From the NCBI RefSeq assembly GCF_000001735.4, contig NC_003074.8, positions 6,944,101 to 7,008,100 on the forward strand: a DNA stretch of 64,000 bases. The letters are read 5' to 3'. Made by a program: the position numbers and the translations under genes. Below, piece by piece: positions 1-13,597 of the stretch. This stretch comes from Arabidopsis thaliana. Lineage: Eukaryota; Streptophyta; Magnoliopsida; Brassicales; Brassicaceae. The notes under the pieces were generated by a model. That model had not been told where the DNA came from. It saw only the letters and a program-made list of their open reading frames with translations, and ran no database searches. Every line of letters begins with the position of its first letter. The first letter of the stretch is position 1.

Positions 1-3000
1 GTTGGTTCCTTCTTGCTCTTGCTGCTCCCTCTGTTAGCAACAGATTTCCCTGTTTATTAGATATTTTCAGGTTTCTTAGGTAGAGTCAGAGATATGCGTG
101 AGATAATTTATTGTGACTCAACAGGATGCTGAAAGTAAATTAGCTTAGATTACTTTAACGCCTTGTAGATAAGAAATAAGGCAACTCTTCTCTAGGTCGT
201 GCATATATGAGTTCCTTGATTTTGCGTGGTGGTTTAATATCTTGAATTCTCGACCTTGTATTTGTCATGTGATATTCTCAGAAACTTGGTGATTAGCATT
301 TCTTCGATGTGATATGAGAGTTTCAATGTGGATACCAACATGGGGAGAACTAGTTTGGTTATCATATGAGGTTTCTCACTGTCATTAGCTTAGCGTGATG
401 ATGAGAAATAACTGTGCTGTGTAGTGTAATAGCATCTCTTGTTTTCTATGCAAAGATGTTGGAGAGGTAGAACTGTTTAGTAGTCATCAGGAATGCATAA
501 GAGTTTCAACTGCATATGTTCACTTGAGCATAACTAAAGAACTAGTTTGCTAGTTAGATAAGAGTCCGAGAGTAGCATATATAGTGGACTTCAGAGACTT
601 TTGGGTCATCGATAAGTTAGTTCTGGTTGAATCTTTTGAGAAATATTTAATTGATGCAGTTGATACACAACCACTTATAAGCAACAGAGTTGTTATTTGA
701 GTTTCGGATTCTGGCTAATACTTATCACACTTCAAGGTTTGGGAAGACCTTTGTGGTCGGGTTTTTGGAACCAGATGTTGTTGGATCCATGAGGTTTACA
801 TGACAATGCATTGAAGAGAATGAAATCACTTTTCCTTTGTTTAAGACCTTTGCTCGTCCTAACGCTTTTCATTTGTGTTGCAGAATGTGTTGGCCAGTCA
901 TTGCTTGGAAACTGGATCAGAAGGATATCTATCCCAAGTTCTCCAACAAAAAATGAAAAAACAGTTTTATTAGGGAAACAAAAGTGACATTGAGGTCTTA
1001 CCATATTTTGTACATTTAAAAAAAGTTATTTTTTTCGTTGTTATTTTGGGATTATATAACGAATGTGAAAGTTTTTAAAAATCGCAAATTTTCAATTGAG
1101 TGTTGTTTATTTTTCTCATAAACAAACACCTTGCTATGGATGGGGTAAGTGAAATCGAGACCCCAAAACCCATTTTGATTCAGAAGACATTAAAAATCTT
1201 AGCATTTGACATAAAAGAAAATGGGACACAAAAGAATGAAAATATGAAGTGGCAGACAAAGGAGATTGATAATTATGTAAAAAGAGAGAGAGAGATGAAA
1301 TAAACAGTCCCTTGTGGTATGTTTCTTTGACCTTTTCATGAAAATGACTTTACAGCTTTTAGTTTTCTAAACTTATCTATTACTACGACTCTATACACGT
1401 AGTCGCAACTCGCAAGTTTGCAACCTCTGATCTCCTCATCGCTTCTTCCTTCTTAAATGGATTTACGATGCGGAACGGAATTTGATTTCGAAAGGCACAA
1501 AAACTTAATCAAATGCAATGTGTTTAGTACCGTTTACTCATGTTCATGTTCGACAATTTTATATATGTAAAAGTGATTGAAATATGTAATTTTGTTTTAG
1601 GTGAACTTGTACAATTGAATGTGTATTCTTATAACTTATAACTTTGATAAGTTGATGATCTGTTTCCATAAGCAAGAGGCACGTAAAGATAGTTCAAAGA
1701 CACAAACATAAATCAGATGTTAATAAGTGAGAAGTTCAAGAATCAAGAGGCAAGACTTTAAAAATAAAATAAAATCAAGAGGCACTTAGAATAGTTCAAG
1801 GACGTGCGATGTTCCTTGGCTCCCAAGGAAGCTTCTCTAGGTCAAGAAATAACTTCTCGCTAAAAAAAGGCCGTAGTTGATCCAAAGTTTTTTTTGCTTA
1901 TATATTCATAATGGTTCTAAATTAGTGAAAATACTGTATTCTTTTGAGAGAAAAAAAACATGATGGCTCTCCCAAAGATATTGAGAACCCGGTTTAATGT
2001 TTGGTTTGTTTTATAACACTTAGAAAAAAAGATTAATGATTACCCATGTATTCCTTCTTTTTTTTTTTGGTTTTATTTCCCCTTTTGGTATAGCTTTAAT
2101 TTTGAATTGTTGAATGGGCATATAATTAATAGAAACTTTATGATAATTCTATTTATTTCGCTTCCCTCCAAATCTTGTTGATGGGATTGTGGGATTTTGA
2201 TTGATAGACGTCAATTATGAATGCACGAATAAAGAGTATTTGCAAGAAGGTGAATCCAAGTCGGTATTGTCTTTTTGTTGTTGTTGTTGAAGTAAGTAAC
2301 TAGAGAGTATGATCGCATGGTGTTCCATACATATGTGAATGGGCATTGTTTAACAACTTTGCATGTCCTATAAGCTTTTGCTGCTGCTTTCATTGTGTGT
2401 TTCAGTGTTATAATTTTAAAAATTATGGAAACAATCATAATCTTCAACAACAACATTGTTTGTCCCACGTTCCACCAAAGGAAGGGGACCGATAATGTAA
2501 GGTTTGCGACAGATCATTGATACCTACAATAGTTATTGTCTAAATGCCAAGTTATTGTCTAGTCTTAAATCTTATATGTAAGGAAGACGCATTGGCGTTA
2601 ATTTCCACGTTTCAATGCAACAGTGGCCACAAAGCATATTGGACAGCACTGAGAGATTACTCTTTTGTTCTGCGTCTTGATTCGGACATGAAATCTAAAC
2701 ATCGATAGAGATGGGCCACGACGAAACGTAGAAAGTGGCGAACAAAGCTGATAATATCTAAAAGGAGATATATCAGATAAACAATCTCTTGCGATAAATT
2801 CTTAAACCTTTTCATCATATGAGTTCAACTTTTATGTTTACTTTTAATATTTCGTGGGGCGAGTGTGAGAATCTGAAAATGGGTTTAGGATTTATACACA
2901 TAGTAGGAACTTCGCAATCACGATTTTCCACACCGCTGCTTTTTAAGTGACATTATAATGTGGTCGACATAAAAAAAAAAAAATGGTTTCGAAAGTCATA

Positions 3001-4540
3001 CTTAATCACATGGTCGCAACATGTTTTCATATACGAAAAGTAAATTCTGTGAAATATGTGTATTAATTGTTTATAGGTTCATTATGAATTAAATATGTAT
3101 AAAACTTGTGGTACTTCGTTACTTACTTATTAAAGAATCTTACATTAGTACTAATGTTGGAACATACTTTGAATAATAATTGACATGCAAAGTACTAAAC
3201 ATATGCATAACCTCATTTGATATGCATGAGCTTATTTTGTAACGTTAAACTATCATCTTGAAATGTATAAGTCAGTTTCTCAAAAATAACATTGCTAAAA
3301 ACGTAATCTAATATGTAAGTCAATAATTCAAATCATTCAACCATACATTGATAAACGTCACAGTTGAAGAGAAAAAAAACAGTCAGAAATATATTTTGAT
3401 TTGTGAACTATGCGTGCGTTTTGCATTCACTAACGATTAGTAACTAGGGTAATCATTCAACGATTAAATTGTGTTTCATAAACTGGCGAGCGATTAAAAC
3501 ACTTTTATCTATGGAAACATGTGTGTCAGAAATAATTGCATAACCAACGACGACAAAACGAATAAGAAATCATCGTGTTATCAAACTTGTAACAGTAGGT
3601 AACAGTCATACATGAATATAAACATGAAATTAATTAAATTTGTTTTAAAAGCTTTTATAATTGTTTTATGTATCCCATCAAATCGCTCTCTATAATAATG
3701 TGTGTGACTTTTTGAAAGGATGTTTTGTACCATTTTATTAACGAATCTAAAATTAAAATATTCACATTTTGTTAATTAATATGTGGTTGACTTAATTCTA
3801 GAAAAAATGAAATTTAGTACTATACTCTATTTCGCAGACCGATTTTTATTATTTTTCAAAGCGCTGACGAAAACATACGGACCGATTCTAATCTCTTATT
3901 TATGTACTCGCACATTAATTAGCTTCTTGATATTTCGATGGCGGAAGATAGCAAATTGTTAATGATACAGTTGGATTTATTTTTATTTAAATTTTCTCAA
4001 CGAGAGAATCATTAAATATACAATCAATTCTATGTGTTATGAAAAACTGATATTCATTGATATATCATCAGCTAAAAAAACAATGCTATATATCAAAAAC
4101 TAACAAAATTTGAAGTTAACTAATTCATGTTAAAAATTACATAAATAAGATGAAAAGATCTATTCACATAAATTTCATGAACTAGTTTACTCAAAAGTTT
4201 TGAGTCAAAACACAAGATCTATTATTAATTTCTATTTTCACATTCGTTTAGCAACTACAAAAAAGTTTGAAAGAAACCAAAAAAGTGTGAGGGAATATTC
4301 CAAATATGATATGTATGTGTACTAATTCGAATTAAGAACATTAAAAGAGGAAAATATCAGCATTAAAAATCTGTGATCATATAATTTGAAACTCAAAAAA
4401 TAAAATAAAACATCAGTTAAAAAAATACTGTAATAAACAAGGGTATTATCGTCATTTCGCAAACACGTAAGGTGCTGAAAATTGATCTTTTCAAAAATTG
4501 AAAGTTCAGTTGGTGGCAAAAACCCAAAGACATTCAAAAT
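1..4540. other. AT-rich intergenic region, no supported gene
   Basis: I see no convincing protein-coding gene here. Open frames are short, lack splice-consistent partners and match no family I recognise. Two hints of an upstream gene end exist: positions 1-60 read as an open frame ending in a stop, and 884-973 is an open 29-codon segment directly behind a good acceptor (TTGTGTTGCAG). The rest is poly(A/T)-rich intergenic DNA that should include the ATM1 promoter toward its right end. Confidence 0.6.
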
Positions 4541-4619
4541 TGTCGGATAATTTTAAATTTACAAAAAAAAAAAAAAAAACTGTTAATTCCTCTCAGACAG
4601 AGAAAAAAAAAAGAAATTA

Positions 4620-5682
4620 AAAATCTGTTTTCTCTCTTTTTCTTTTCTTTTCTTCCTTTGTTTTTTTTTTCTTGTGAAGCAGAGAAAAAGTTGTATCTTC
4701 TTCATTCTGTACTTTTTTGCGATTTTTTCTCCACAATCTTCTCAGTAAAATTGAAATCGCTCAAGCAGTCTCAGTTGCTACTTGAGAGATTTATACTCTT
4801 TTCTTTTTGTATTTTCACTTCCACCGCATTTTCTTACCCCTTTTTTCTCTCATTTCCGGAGTTTATAGAATCAGAAGTTTCTTCTGTGGGGGTGGATTTG
4901 GTGTGTCTGAGATCTATCTCCAGAAAAAGTTGAATCCTTTCTGAGAATCTGAAGTTTTTCTACTGAAGGTGCTGCTGATTGGCTTTGCTCTAATTTTGGA
5001 AGGTATTTAAAGCCAGGGTCTTGAAGTTTATAATGGGTTTAAGTTTTAACTCTTAAATCGAACAAATTTCAAATATTTCTGCTTTTGTTTTGTTTCTCTT
5101 TTAATGAATTCTGATCAAATTGAGAAATTTCGTACCGTCTTCTGTTTGGTTTGTGTGTAGTGTGACATAGGAATTAGTCTTTGTATCTCTCAAGATTTGA
5201 GCTAAATTTGTTTGCTTTTTGTGAATCTCTGATTAATTTTTGATTGTTGAAACTTTCAGCAAGAAAGCTCTTAAATGTCAACCAGGCAAGCAAGCCTTAG
5301 ATATTTTGGTTTCTTCTTTGTTTACTTTCATGTGACTCTCTTTACTTATCTCAATCTCTAGATATTTGTATTGTTTACTCCACCAAGTTAAACGTTTCAT
5401 CTGCAAAGTCTCTAGCTTGGTCTAACATTGCTTATTTCCTTGTCCAATTTTGATTGGGGAACTTCAAAACAGTGACTGAAGATTCAGAAAAAGTATTTCA
5501 GTCTATGTCCTAAAGTATTGGTCCCCGCCATTATGTTCATGAAATTAGATAGGGCTTTTGAGTGGGGTTCTTCTTCAAAAGCTTGATGGAAACCAACTAT
5601 AGATTGTCATGTATGACTAGATTGTTTTATTTTTTCTTCAACATTTCCCATTTGAGCTTATAAGTTTCGTTCTTTCTTGCAG
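4620..5682 (+). promoter_or_regulatory. ATM1: ATM1 5' leader region with a leader intron
   Basis: A CT-rich stretch at about 4622-4680 is typical of an Arabidopsis transcription start area. The leader then runs to a donor at 5003 (GGAAG|GTATTT) and resumes at an acceptor ending at 5682 (TCTTGCAG), four bases before the start codon. A long leader intron of about 680 bp is therefore likely. Such introns often raise expression in plants. The exact start site is inferred. Confidence 0.55.
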
Positions 5683-5686
5683 CAAA

Positions 5687-8600
5687 ATGTCTCAGAAGGT
5701 TACTCCATTCATGCAGTCACTTAAATCTTTGCCAGCAGACTATAGATTTGATGGTTCACCAGTCTCTGACCGCCTTGAAAATTCTTCTGGTGCAAGTGTT
5801 CGCTTGACCAATTCGAATGTTCCAAGAAAAGGTGGCTTAAGGAATGGTGTTAGTCGAACTGATACTGCTGCTGGGGATAGTGAGGATTCACCATATAGCG
5901 GGCACGGTGTTTTTGTTGAAGAGCAGTCTTTAACGGATGATGTAGATTCTGGAGCTGCTACAATGCCCTTGCCTCAGAGTGATGAACGCAGGTGGAGTGA
6001 CACTAGTGCATATGCTCGAAAGAAGGTATTCCTTAGATTTACATTTTGTGATTCTCGAGGCTTGAGGGTTTTGTGGTGGATTTCTTGCTAATTTGAGAAT
6101 AAACTTATTGCTTCTAAAGTTATAAGAATATGGGATGAAATTTTGACAGTTTTTAACTTTAGATACTGCAATCTTGGATTCAACTTCCAAATGGTAACTG
6201 GGAGCTTGGGAAGATATTGTCAACTTCAGGGGAGGAGTCTGTTATATCTTTGCCCGAAGGAAAAGTAAGTAACTTTTTGTATTTCTAAGGTAGCCAGGTT
6301 AATTTTTGAAGTATTTGATCTGAAACTACTTTCAAACTTGAAACAGGTTATAAAAGTCATATCAGAGACTCTAGTACCTGCAAATCCTGATATTCTTGAT
6401 GGAGTGGACGATCTTATGCAGCTTAGTTACTTAAATGAGCCATCAGTGTTGTACAACCTCAACTATAGGTACAACCAAGACATGATATATGTAAGTCTTT
6501 TGTTGTGATATTTTTTTTTGCTCATCAGGATAATAGTCTTTCCCCTGAATCTGTTACTATATATGTTCCAGCATCTACTCTTGCTTGGCTAACCTTTTTC
6601 CTTTATGGTGCTAGACAAAAGCAGGGCCAGTTTTGGTGGCTGTGAATCCTTTTAAGGAGGTTCCTTTATACGGAAATCGATACATTGAAGCATACAGGAA
6701 GAAATCAAATGAGAGTCCTCATGTGTATGCAATTGCAGATACAGCAATTCGCGAAATGATACGCGGTGGGTTCATGTTTCATTCTTTTGTTAATTGTTGA
6801 ACGTTAACATTGCAATTCTCATAAGCTGAAAAAAATATTTCAATTCTCTCACTATTTTATCTTTTCCAATCCAGATGAAGTTAACCAATCTATCATTATC
6901 AGGTTAGTAGAACTGTCCTCTTTTATGCTTAGTTTTTGCTAATTTTCATGCCTATTGGATTTCAAATGGCACTAGCATGAGAATACTTGTTTTTGGACTA
7001 AAGATGTATTTGTATTCATGAGTCCATGACCTGTAAAGTTGCATTAGTTGTGAGACACTGAGACTAGTGGATCTGTTGAATAAAGTGGTGCTTCCAGTTT
7101 GTGTATTTTGTGGTGTATCCTTATCACAAGATTCTATTTCTTCTTCCAGCGGCGAGAGTGGAGCAGGGAAAACTGAGACTGCTAAAATAGCTATGCAATA
7201 CTTGGCTGCTCTTGGAGGCGGAAGCGGGATCGAATATGAGATACTTAAGACTAATCCCATTTTGGAAGCATTTGGAAATGCAAAAACATTGAGAAATGAT
7301 AATTCTAGTCGTTTTGTAAGCCCTTCATCATTCTGATTTTTGTATATTTTTAATTATCTTATGCTAAGTCGTTGAGAGTTTTAGGTCTTCGTACGTCTCA
7401 CAATGTTGTTTTGATATTAAAATATACAGGGGAAGCTAATAGAGATTCATTTTAGTGAAAGTGGAAAGATATCGGGTGCTCAAATTCAAACCTGTAAGTG
7501 TAACCCTTACAGTTGTGCAACTTCACTTTGTTTTTTCATTTCTACAGAGCTAACTTAGCTTCTTTTTTCTTATTGCATGTTCTTCAAATTTTGCAGTTTT
7601 ACTAGAAAAGGTAGCTTCTTTGGATGATTTTATTTGCTTGATTTCTTTCCTTTTTAAACATGATTCATTAACATTGACATTTTTTCTTTGTATGTTGACT
7701 CATTTTAACAGTCTAGAGTGGTCCAATGTGCTGAAGGGGAAAGGTCATATCATATTTTTTATCAACTTTGTGCTGGGGCTTCACCTGCACTTAGAGGTAT
7801 GGTTAGTAATAATGAAATACTATAAAAGAGTCTTATAAAGAAGATTAAAAGAGGAGAATATAAAGTGTTTTTGACAGCTAAAACAATCATTCTTCTATTC
7901 AAAAAAATAAAATAAAACAATCATTCTTTAAAAACATTCAACCTAATTGTTGATGTCTTATGTTGGTTTTAGGATTAGCTTTTGATGGAGTTGGATTAGC
8001 TTTGTGTGCTTAATATATTGTCGCTAGCATCTCCATAAGTGAAAATAAAATTGTGTCAACTATCAGTTCTTAAAGTCAATTATCGTAATTTTCGGTGGTA
8101 CCTATGTTATTGTAACTGGTGGACAGTTATTGATTTATGTTCTTTTTCCCCACATTCATCATTTGAATGCAGAGAAGCTAAATCTGACAAGCGCCCATGA
8201 GTATAAATATTTGGGACAGAGTAATTGTTATTCAATTAACGGAGTTGACGATGCTGAACGTTTTCACACTGTTAAGGTAATTCTCTCTTTCAGTTAGATA
8301 CTTTCTTCCTCCTCTTCTCTACTCATTTCAGACCTTTATTTTTCTGTTTATTGATTTAAAAGTTTCTGTTGTTGCAGGAAGCTCTGGACATTGTGCATGT
8401 TAGTAAAGAAGATCAAGAAAGTGTATTTGCAATGCTTGCTGCAGTTTTATGGCTGGGAAACGTTTCCTTCACCGTTATTGACAATGAAAACCATGTTGAA
8501 CCTGTAGCAGATGAAAGTAAGCCTCTTCAGTCCCTAATTAGTGATGCCTATATTGTTTGAGTTAAATGTTTCGTGTGAACGTTGATTCTGCATGCCCACT

Positions 8601-11600
8601 AGGCTTTTCTATGTTGTTGCTTACTGATTTCTTTTGTATATTCCTGATATTTCTTTTACGATTGTTATCTTGGAAGGTTTTTTGTTTCATTCTCTTGGGT
8701 CCTGGTGTTGGAAACAAGAATGTTTGCTGCATAATATGTGTATGCATTTGTGGGCATGCAGATTCAATCTGGCAGGGAGATTATTTACGTGCTGCATTTG
8801 TTTTTTTTCAGGTTTGTCAACTGTTGCTAAATTGATTGGGTGCAACATCAATGAGCTTACGCTAACTTTATCGAAACGTAACATGAGAGTTAGGAATGAT
8901 ACCATTGTACAGAAGCTAACGCTACCACAGGTATATGCCTTTAACAAGATTTTCTTACATTTTGTTGGTGTATTATTAGACTTGAAGTAGGGTTTGTAGA
9001 GTCAATATAGAGAGGCAACCTAGTAAATGAGAGGTTGAAATTTTTATGATCTGGTTTATGTCTACATTCTTAAGTGTTATATTCTTATTTGGGTCCATGC
9101 TTCACATTAATATGGAATTAATGTTTTAAATTTCGTTTGGCATCAAGTCTCACAGCAGACTTTTAATTCCTCCGAAGACGATGATTGTATTTTTAGTCCC
9201 GTCCTTCTTTTACTTTAAATTTTACATTTTCTTGATATTCTTTTTTTTTTTTTCAGGCCATTGATGCAAGAGATGCTTTAGCAAAATCAATCTATTCGTG
9301 CCTGTTTGACTGGCTGGTTGAACAGATCAACAAATCTCTTGCTGTGGGAAAGAGGCGAACTGGCAGATCTATCAGTATTCTTGATATCTACGGCTTTGAA
9401 TCATTTGATGTATGTTCCTGTTCTCTGGCTCTCTGAGCTTTCTCCTGAAAAAGATTACAATTGCTACCAGCTATCATTAGACCTTCAGTTTGCAATGATA
9501 CCAAACAGTGCCAAATAGTAGAACTCTATATCTATGTGCTTTTGTGTTTCCATTTCTTGATTTATGTGTCTTATTGATTTGCTATACGACTTTCATTCCT
9601 CTGCAGAAAAATAGCTTCGAGCAGTTCTGTATAAATTATGCAAATGAGAGATTGCAGCAACACTTTAACCGTCATCTATTCAAGCTGGAGCAAGAGGTAA
9701 AGTTGCTCCTTTATAAATGAACTATACGGGCACATGTATTAAATATACTAGGTCGTGCATTCACATAGAACTACAACCTAAAAGCTCAACTTTCTGTCAT
9801 CCAAGTTATTAATGTTCTTTCTACTGTTTCAGGAATATATCCAGGATGGCATTGACTGGACAAGGGTTGATTTTGAGGACAACCAAAATTGTCTGAGTCT
9901 TTTTGAAAAGGTATATAATCAGAAAACAATAGACTAGGAAGCGATATGGATAACCTAATTAGAAGATATAGAGTTTAACTATTACACACTATAAAACCGT
10001 AGTTAATTGGTGAAATGCTTACTTTAGTCAAACATTTATTTTAAGGCACTTACGTCTGTTGTCTGTGCAGAAACCATTGGGGCTGCTCTCCCTTTTGGAT
10101 GAGGAATCTACATTTCCGAATGGCACAGATTTGACACTTGCAAACAAGCTAAAACAGCATCTACAGTCTAATTCATGTTTCAGAGGAGATAAAGGGAAGC
10201 TTTTCACAGTTGTGCATTATGCAGGAGAGGTAACAGCTCTTGAACTCTCTGTGACACAAACACAGTTTTGCGTTATTCAAAAACAGGAACCTAGTCTCGG
10301 TCTGAATGCTTCTTGACAGCTTGCTTTTTTTCACTTGCTTCTCCGAATCAGGTTACATATGAGACGACTGGATTTCTAGAGAAGAATAGAGACTTGTTGC
10401 ATTCGGATTCTATTCAACTTTTGTCCTCTTGTTCTTGCCTCCTTCCTCAAGCATTTGCTTCTAGCATGCTGATCCAATCTGAAAAACCCGTTGTGGGTCC
10501 TTTATACAAAGCAGGTGGTGCTGATTCCCAGCGTTTGAGTGTAGCTACTAAATTTAAGGTGAGTGTTTGGCCTTAAACTCAAACCTGATGTTTGGCTACC
10601 TTACTTTAAAGCTCATAACTTGCATACATGTGATAACAAGTATTCTGCTTTAAATTGTTCAAAGCTTGTTGTGGTTTGTGTCAAGATTACCAAATTTTGC
10701 CATGCTTACGCTATGAAAGAAAAAGCCAATATATCATCCTCTATGATATTTGATTATTAATGACCTTACCTGGATTTTTTTTCCAGAGTCAACTCTTCCA
10801 ATTGATGCAACGTTTAGGAAACACTACCCCACATTTCATTCGCTGTATCAAGCCAAATAACATCCAGTCTCCCGGGGTGTATGAGCAAGGGCTTGTTTTA
10901 CAGCAGCTAAGATGTTGTGGGGTCCTAGAAGTGGTTCGAATTTCACGGTCTGGATTTCCTACAAGAATGTCTCATCAGAAATTTTCCCGAAGGTGACAAT
11001 GCCATTCATCATTAGTAGTTGTGCAAGGGACCGTACAAGCGTTTCTTCATAAGTTTTAATCACATTGATCATATTGCAGATATGGTTTTCTTCTGGTGGA
11101 GAACATTGCTGATAGAGATCCTCTAAGTGTTTCAGTTGCGATTCTCCATCAGTTTAATATCTTGCCGGAGATGTATCAAGTTGGCTACACAAAGTTGTTT
11201 TTCAGAACTGGCCAGGTATAATAGCTTGTCGGCTGGTGTCAAAGACTTTTATTTTATAAGGGGCAGGAATAAGAGTCTCATGTGCATTGCAGATTGGGGT
11301 TCTTGAGGACACAAGGAACCGTACTCTCCACGGCATTTTACGTGTTCAAAGTTCTTTTAGAGGATACCAAGCACGCTGTCTCCTGAAGGAACTTAAAAGG
11401 GGAATTTCTATTCTCCAATCATGTATAACACTTTTGTCTCAAGTCATTACCCTGGTTTTGCATCTTAATCTCATTGTAATGGAGATACTTTGAGCTTACC
11501 TGAGATATGGCTCGTCCCACCTCTTTTTCTTCAGTTGTTCGTGGAGAGAAGATAAGAAAAGAGTTTGCTGAGTTACGAAGGAGGCATAAGGCTGCTGCTA

Positions 11601-12636
11601 CTATACAGAGCCAAGTTAAAAGCAAGATTGCTAGGATACAGTATAAGGGCATAGCCGATGCATCAGTTGTGATACAATCAGGTAAAAGGGTTTATTGTAT
11701 TGCTTAGATGCTGCATATCTTCTCATTAAGAAAAATGCTTAAGCTTATTCAACGTTGATACTGAATTCTTATAACCTTTTTGCAGCAATTCGTGGTTGGT
11801 TGGTTAGAAGATGTTCAGGGGATATTGGATGGTTAAAATCTGGAGGTGCCAAGGTAAAATAATTGTTATATATCACATTCCTTTCTTCTCACTGTGTCTA
11901 ATTATTTTCTTTCATCTCATAAACTTTTGAACTATTTTTGCTTTGGCATTAACCAACTGCGCAGACAAATGAGTTAGGTGAGGTGCTAGTGAAAGCATCA
12001 GTACTTTCCGAGCTCCAACGCAGGGTACTTAAAGCGGAAGCTGCTCTGCGTGAAAAGGAAGAAGAGAACGACATTCTTCAGCAGAGGCTTCAACAATATG
12101 AGAACCGGTGGTCAGAGTATGAGACAAAGATGAAATCAATGGAAGAAATCTGGCAAAAGCAAATGAGGTCGTTGCAGTCCAGTCTTTCCATAGCAAAGAA
12201 AAGCTTAGCTGTTGAGGACTCAGCGAGAAACTCAGATGCATCTGTCAATGCGAGTGATGCAACAGATTGGGATTCAAGCAGTAATCAGTTCAGGAGCCAA
12301 ACAAGCAATGGAGTAGGGTCAAGACTACAGCCTATGAGCGCAGGGCTGAGCGTGATTGGGCGGTTAGCAGAAGAATTCGAGCAGAGAGCTCAAGTGTTTG
12401 GTGATGATGCAAAGTTCTTGGTGGAAGTGAAATCTGGTCAGGTGGAAGCAAACTTGGACCCAGACAGAGAACTGAGGAGGCTGAAACAGATGTTTGAGAC
12501 GTGGAAAAAGGATTATGGAGGGAGATTGCGGGAAACGAAACTGATACTGAGCAAGCTCGGGAGCGAAGAGAGCAGTGGTTCGATGGAGAAAGTGAAGAGG
12601 AAGTGGTGGGGAAGGAGAAATAGCACCAGGTATTGA
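5687..12636 (+). CDS. ATM1: class VIII unconventional myosin heavy chain (ATM1), 23 coding exons, 1166 aa
   Basis: Plant class VIII myosin, an actin-based motor associated in this class with plasmodesmata, the cell plate and endocytosis. Coding exons: 5687-6025, 6163-6264, 6347-6490, 6615-6765, 6875-6902, 7150-7315, 7430-7493, 7597-7610, 7712-7796, 8173-8276, 8378-8516, 8812-8930, 9257-9409, 9607-9696, 9833-9910, 10071-10229, 10352-10558, 10787-10992, 11080-11215, 11293-11422, 11535-11681, 11786-11853, 11965-12636. They sum to 3501 nt. The serine-rich N-terminal extension (residues 1-113) is typical of class VIII. The motor carries the P-loop GESGAGKT (residues 256-263, bases 7151-7174), switch I NDNSSRF (304-310) and switch [10 protein letters not shown] (528-535). 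Four IQ-like calmodulin sites follow (about 835-930), then a short coiled coil (about 950-1010) and a basic tail ending [13 protein letters not shown]. Exon 8 is only 14 nt. No defect seen. Confidence 0.97.
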
Positions 12637-12857
12637 TGAAGGAGAAGACTATTCTTACAGGCAAACTTAGGTCGTTTGCTAATTAAGGATTTGGCGGGTT
12701 TTATCTGGTAAAAGTAGTTAAATGATGTTCTTGAGACAACCTCGTATTTGCCTCTCAATGTTAAGGATTCTGTGATTATACAAACAAAAACAAATCTTAA
12801 TTTAAGTTTGTAAATTTTGTTTTTCTTTAATATAACAAAAGTCACGATTTGGCGAGT

Positions 12858-13597
12858 TATATATATACTCCCATGCAGAAGAGAAAAGCTTAGTCACTTT
12901 TGTTTCCGGTATTTGACCGGATTTGTGAATATTCTCGTCTATGTACGAGATCAATAAATTCCGGCTTGGAGTCGGACTGTTCCTACCGTCTATGTCCGGT
13001 TCTCTGTCTCGCTCTTAGCGAGATTCGATCTCTATTCTATCTATACATCTTCACCGTATTTCTTTGTTTATCTTCCAATTTCTCTCTGTTTCCCCAATTG
13101 ATCGAGGAGTAATATCTTCATCACTCTCCTTTTGCTCAAATCGTGTGAGCAAAGATGGATCTTAGCTACACCAAATTGGGTGTAACTGGTGGTGGAGCTT
13201 CCCCGGATTGGTGTTACCAAGAGAATTTTGAAGCAACTTTATAGAATCGAACCAAAAGAATTTCGGTGCTATCTATCTTTCGGATTGGAGATCGGCGGAA
13301 GGGAAAAGGATTTACATCGTTCTAGGACAGATCGACGGTGGTTAGTCAGAATACGGCGATGTCCGGCAACGTTAACGGTGATGCTTGAGGAGTGGACGCG
13401 TGGGCTGGAGCAATATACGTCTTCTACACGTGTCTAATACTAAAGCATATGTGCAACTTTTGTTTATCTTATGTTTTTAGTGGGCTGTTAACTTTGTTGT
13501 AATCCTCTGGACTTAATCCCTTCTGTAATTGCCAATTGGGCCTTTGAATGAAAATGAATTGCCGACAAAAAAAAAAAATATATATATACTCCCATGC
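12858..13597 (+). mobile_element. non-autonomous poly(A) retroposon flanked by 19-bp target-site duplications
   Basis: The 19-mer TATATATATACTCCCATGC occurs at 12858-12876 and again, perfectly, at 13579-13597. Between them is a body of about 700 bp ending in a run of twelve A (13567-13578) immediately before the second copy. This is the hallmark of target-primed reverse transcription. The body has no reverse transcriptase. Its only ATG-started frame of note is 28 codons (13155), and the longer open frame at 13189 starts with GTG. It is either a LINE-mobilised non-autonomous element or a retroposed transcript. Sadhu-type elements of Arabidopsis are one candidate family, but I cannot confirm this. 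It sits about 220 bp beyond the ATM1 stop. Confidence 0.85.

Noticed and set aside
2211..2468. 85-codon minus-strand frame in the left spacer
   Set aside because: No family resemblance, no splice partners, AT-rich composition.
4658..4933. 91-codon frame just upstream of ATM1
   Set aside because: Phe/Ser-rich reading of a pyrimidine-rich leader; lies in the untranslated exon and is not spliced in frame to the myosin.
13189..13437. 82-codon open frame inside the retroposon
   Set aside because: GTG start, basic composition, no recognisable domain; probably non-coding element sequence.
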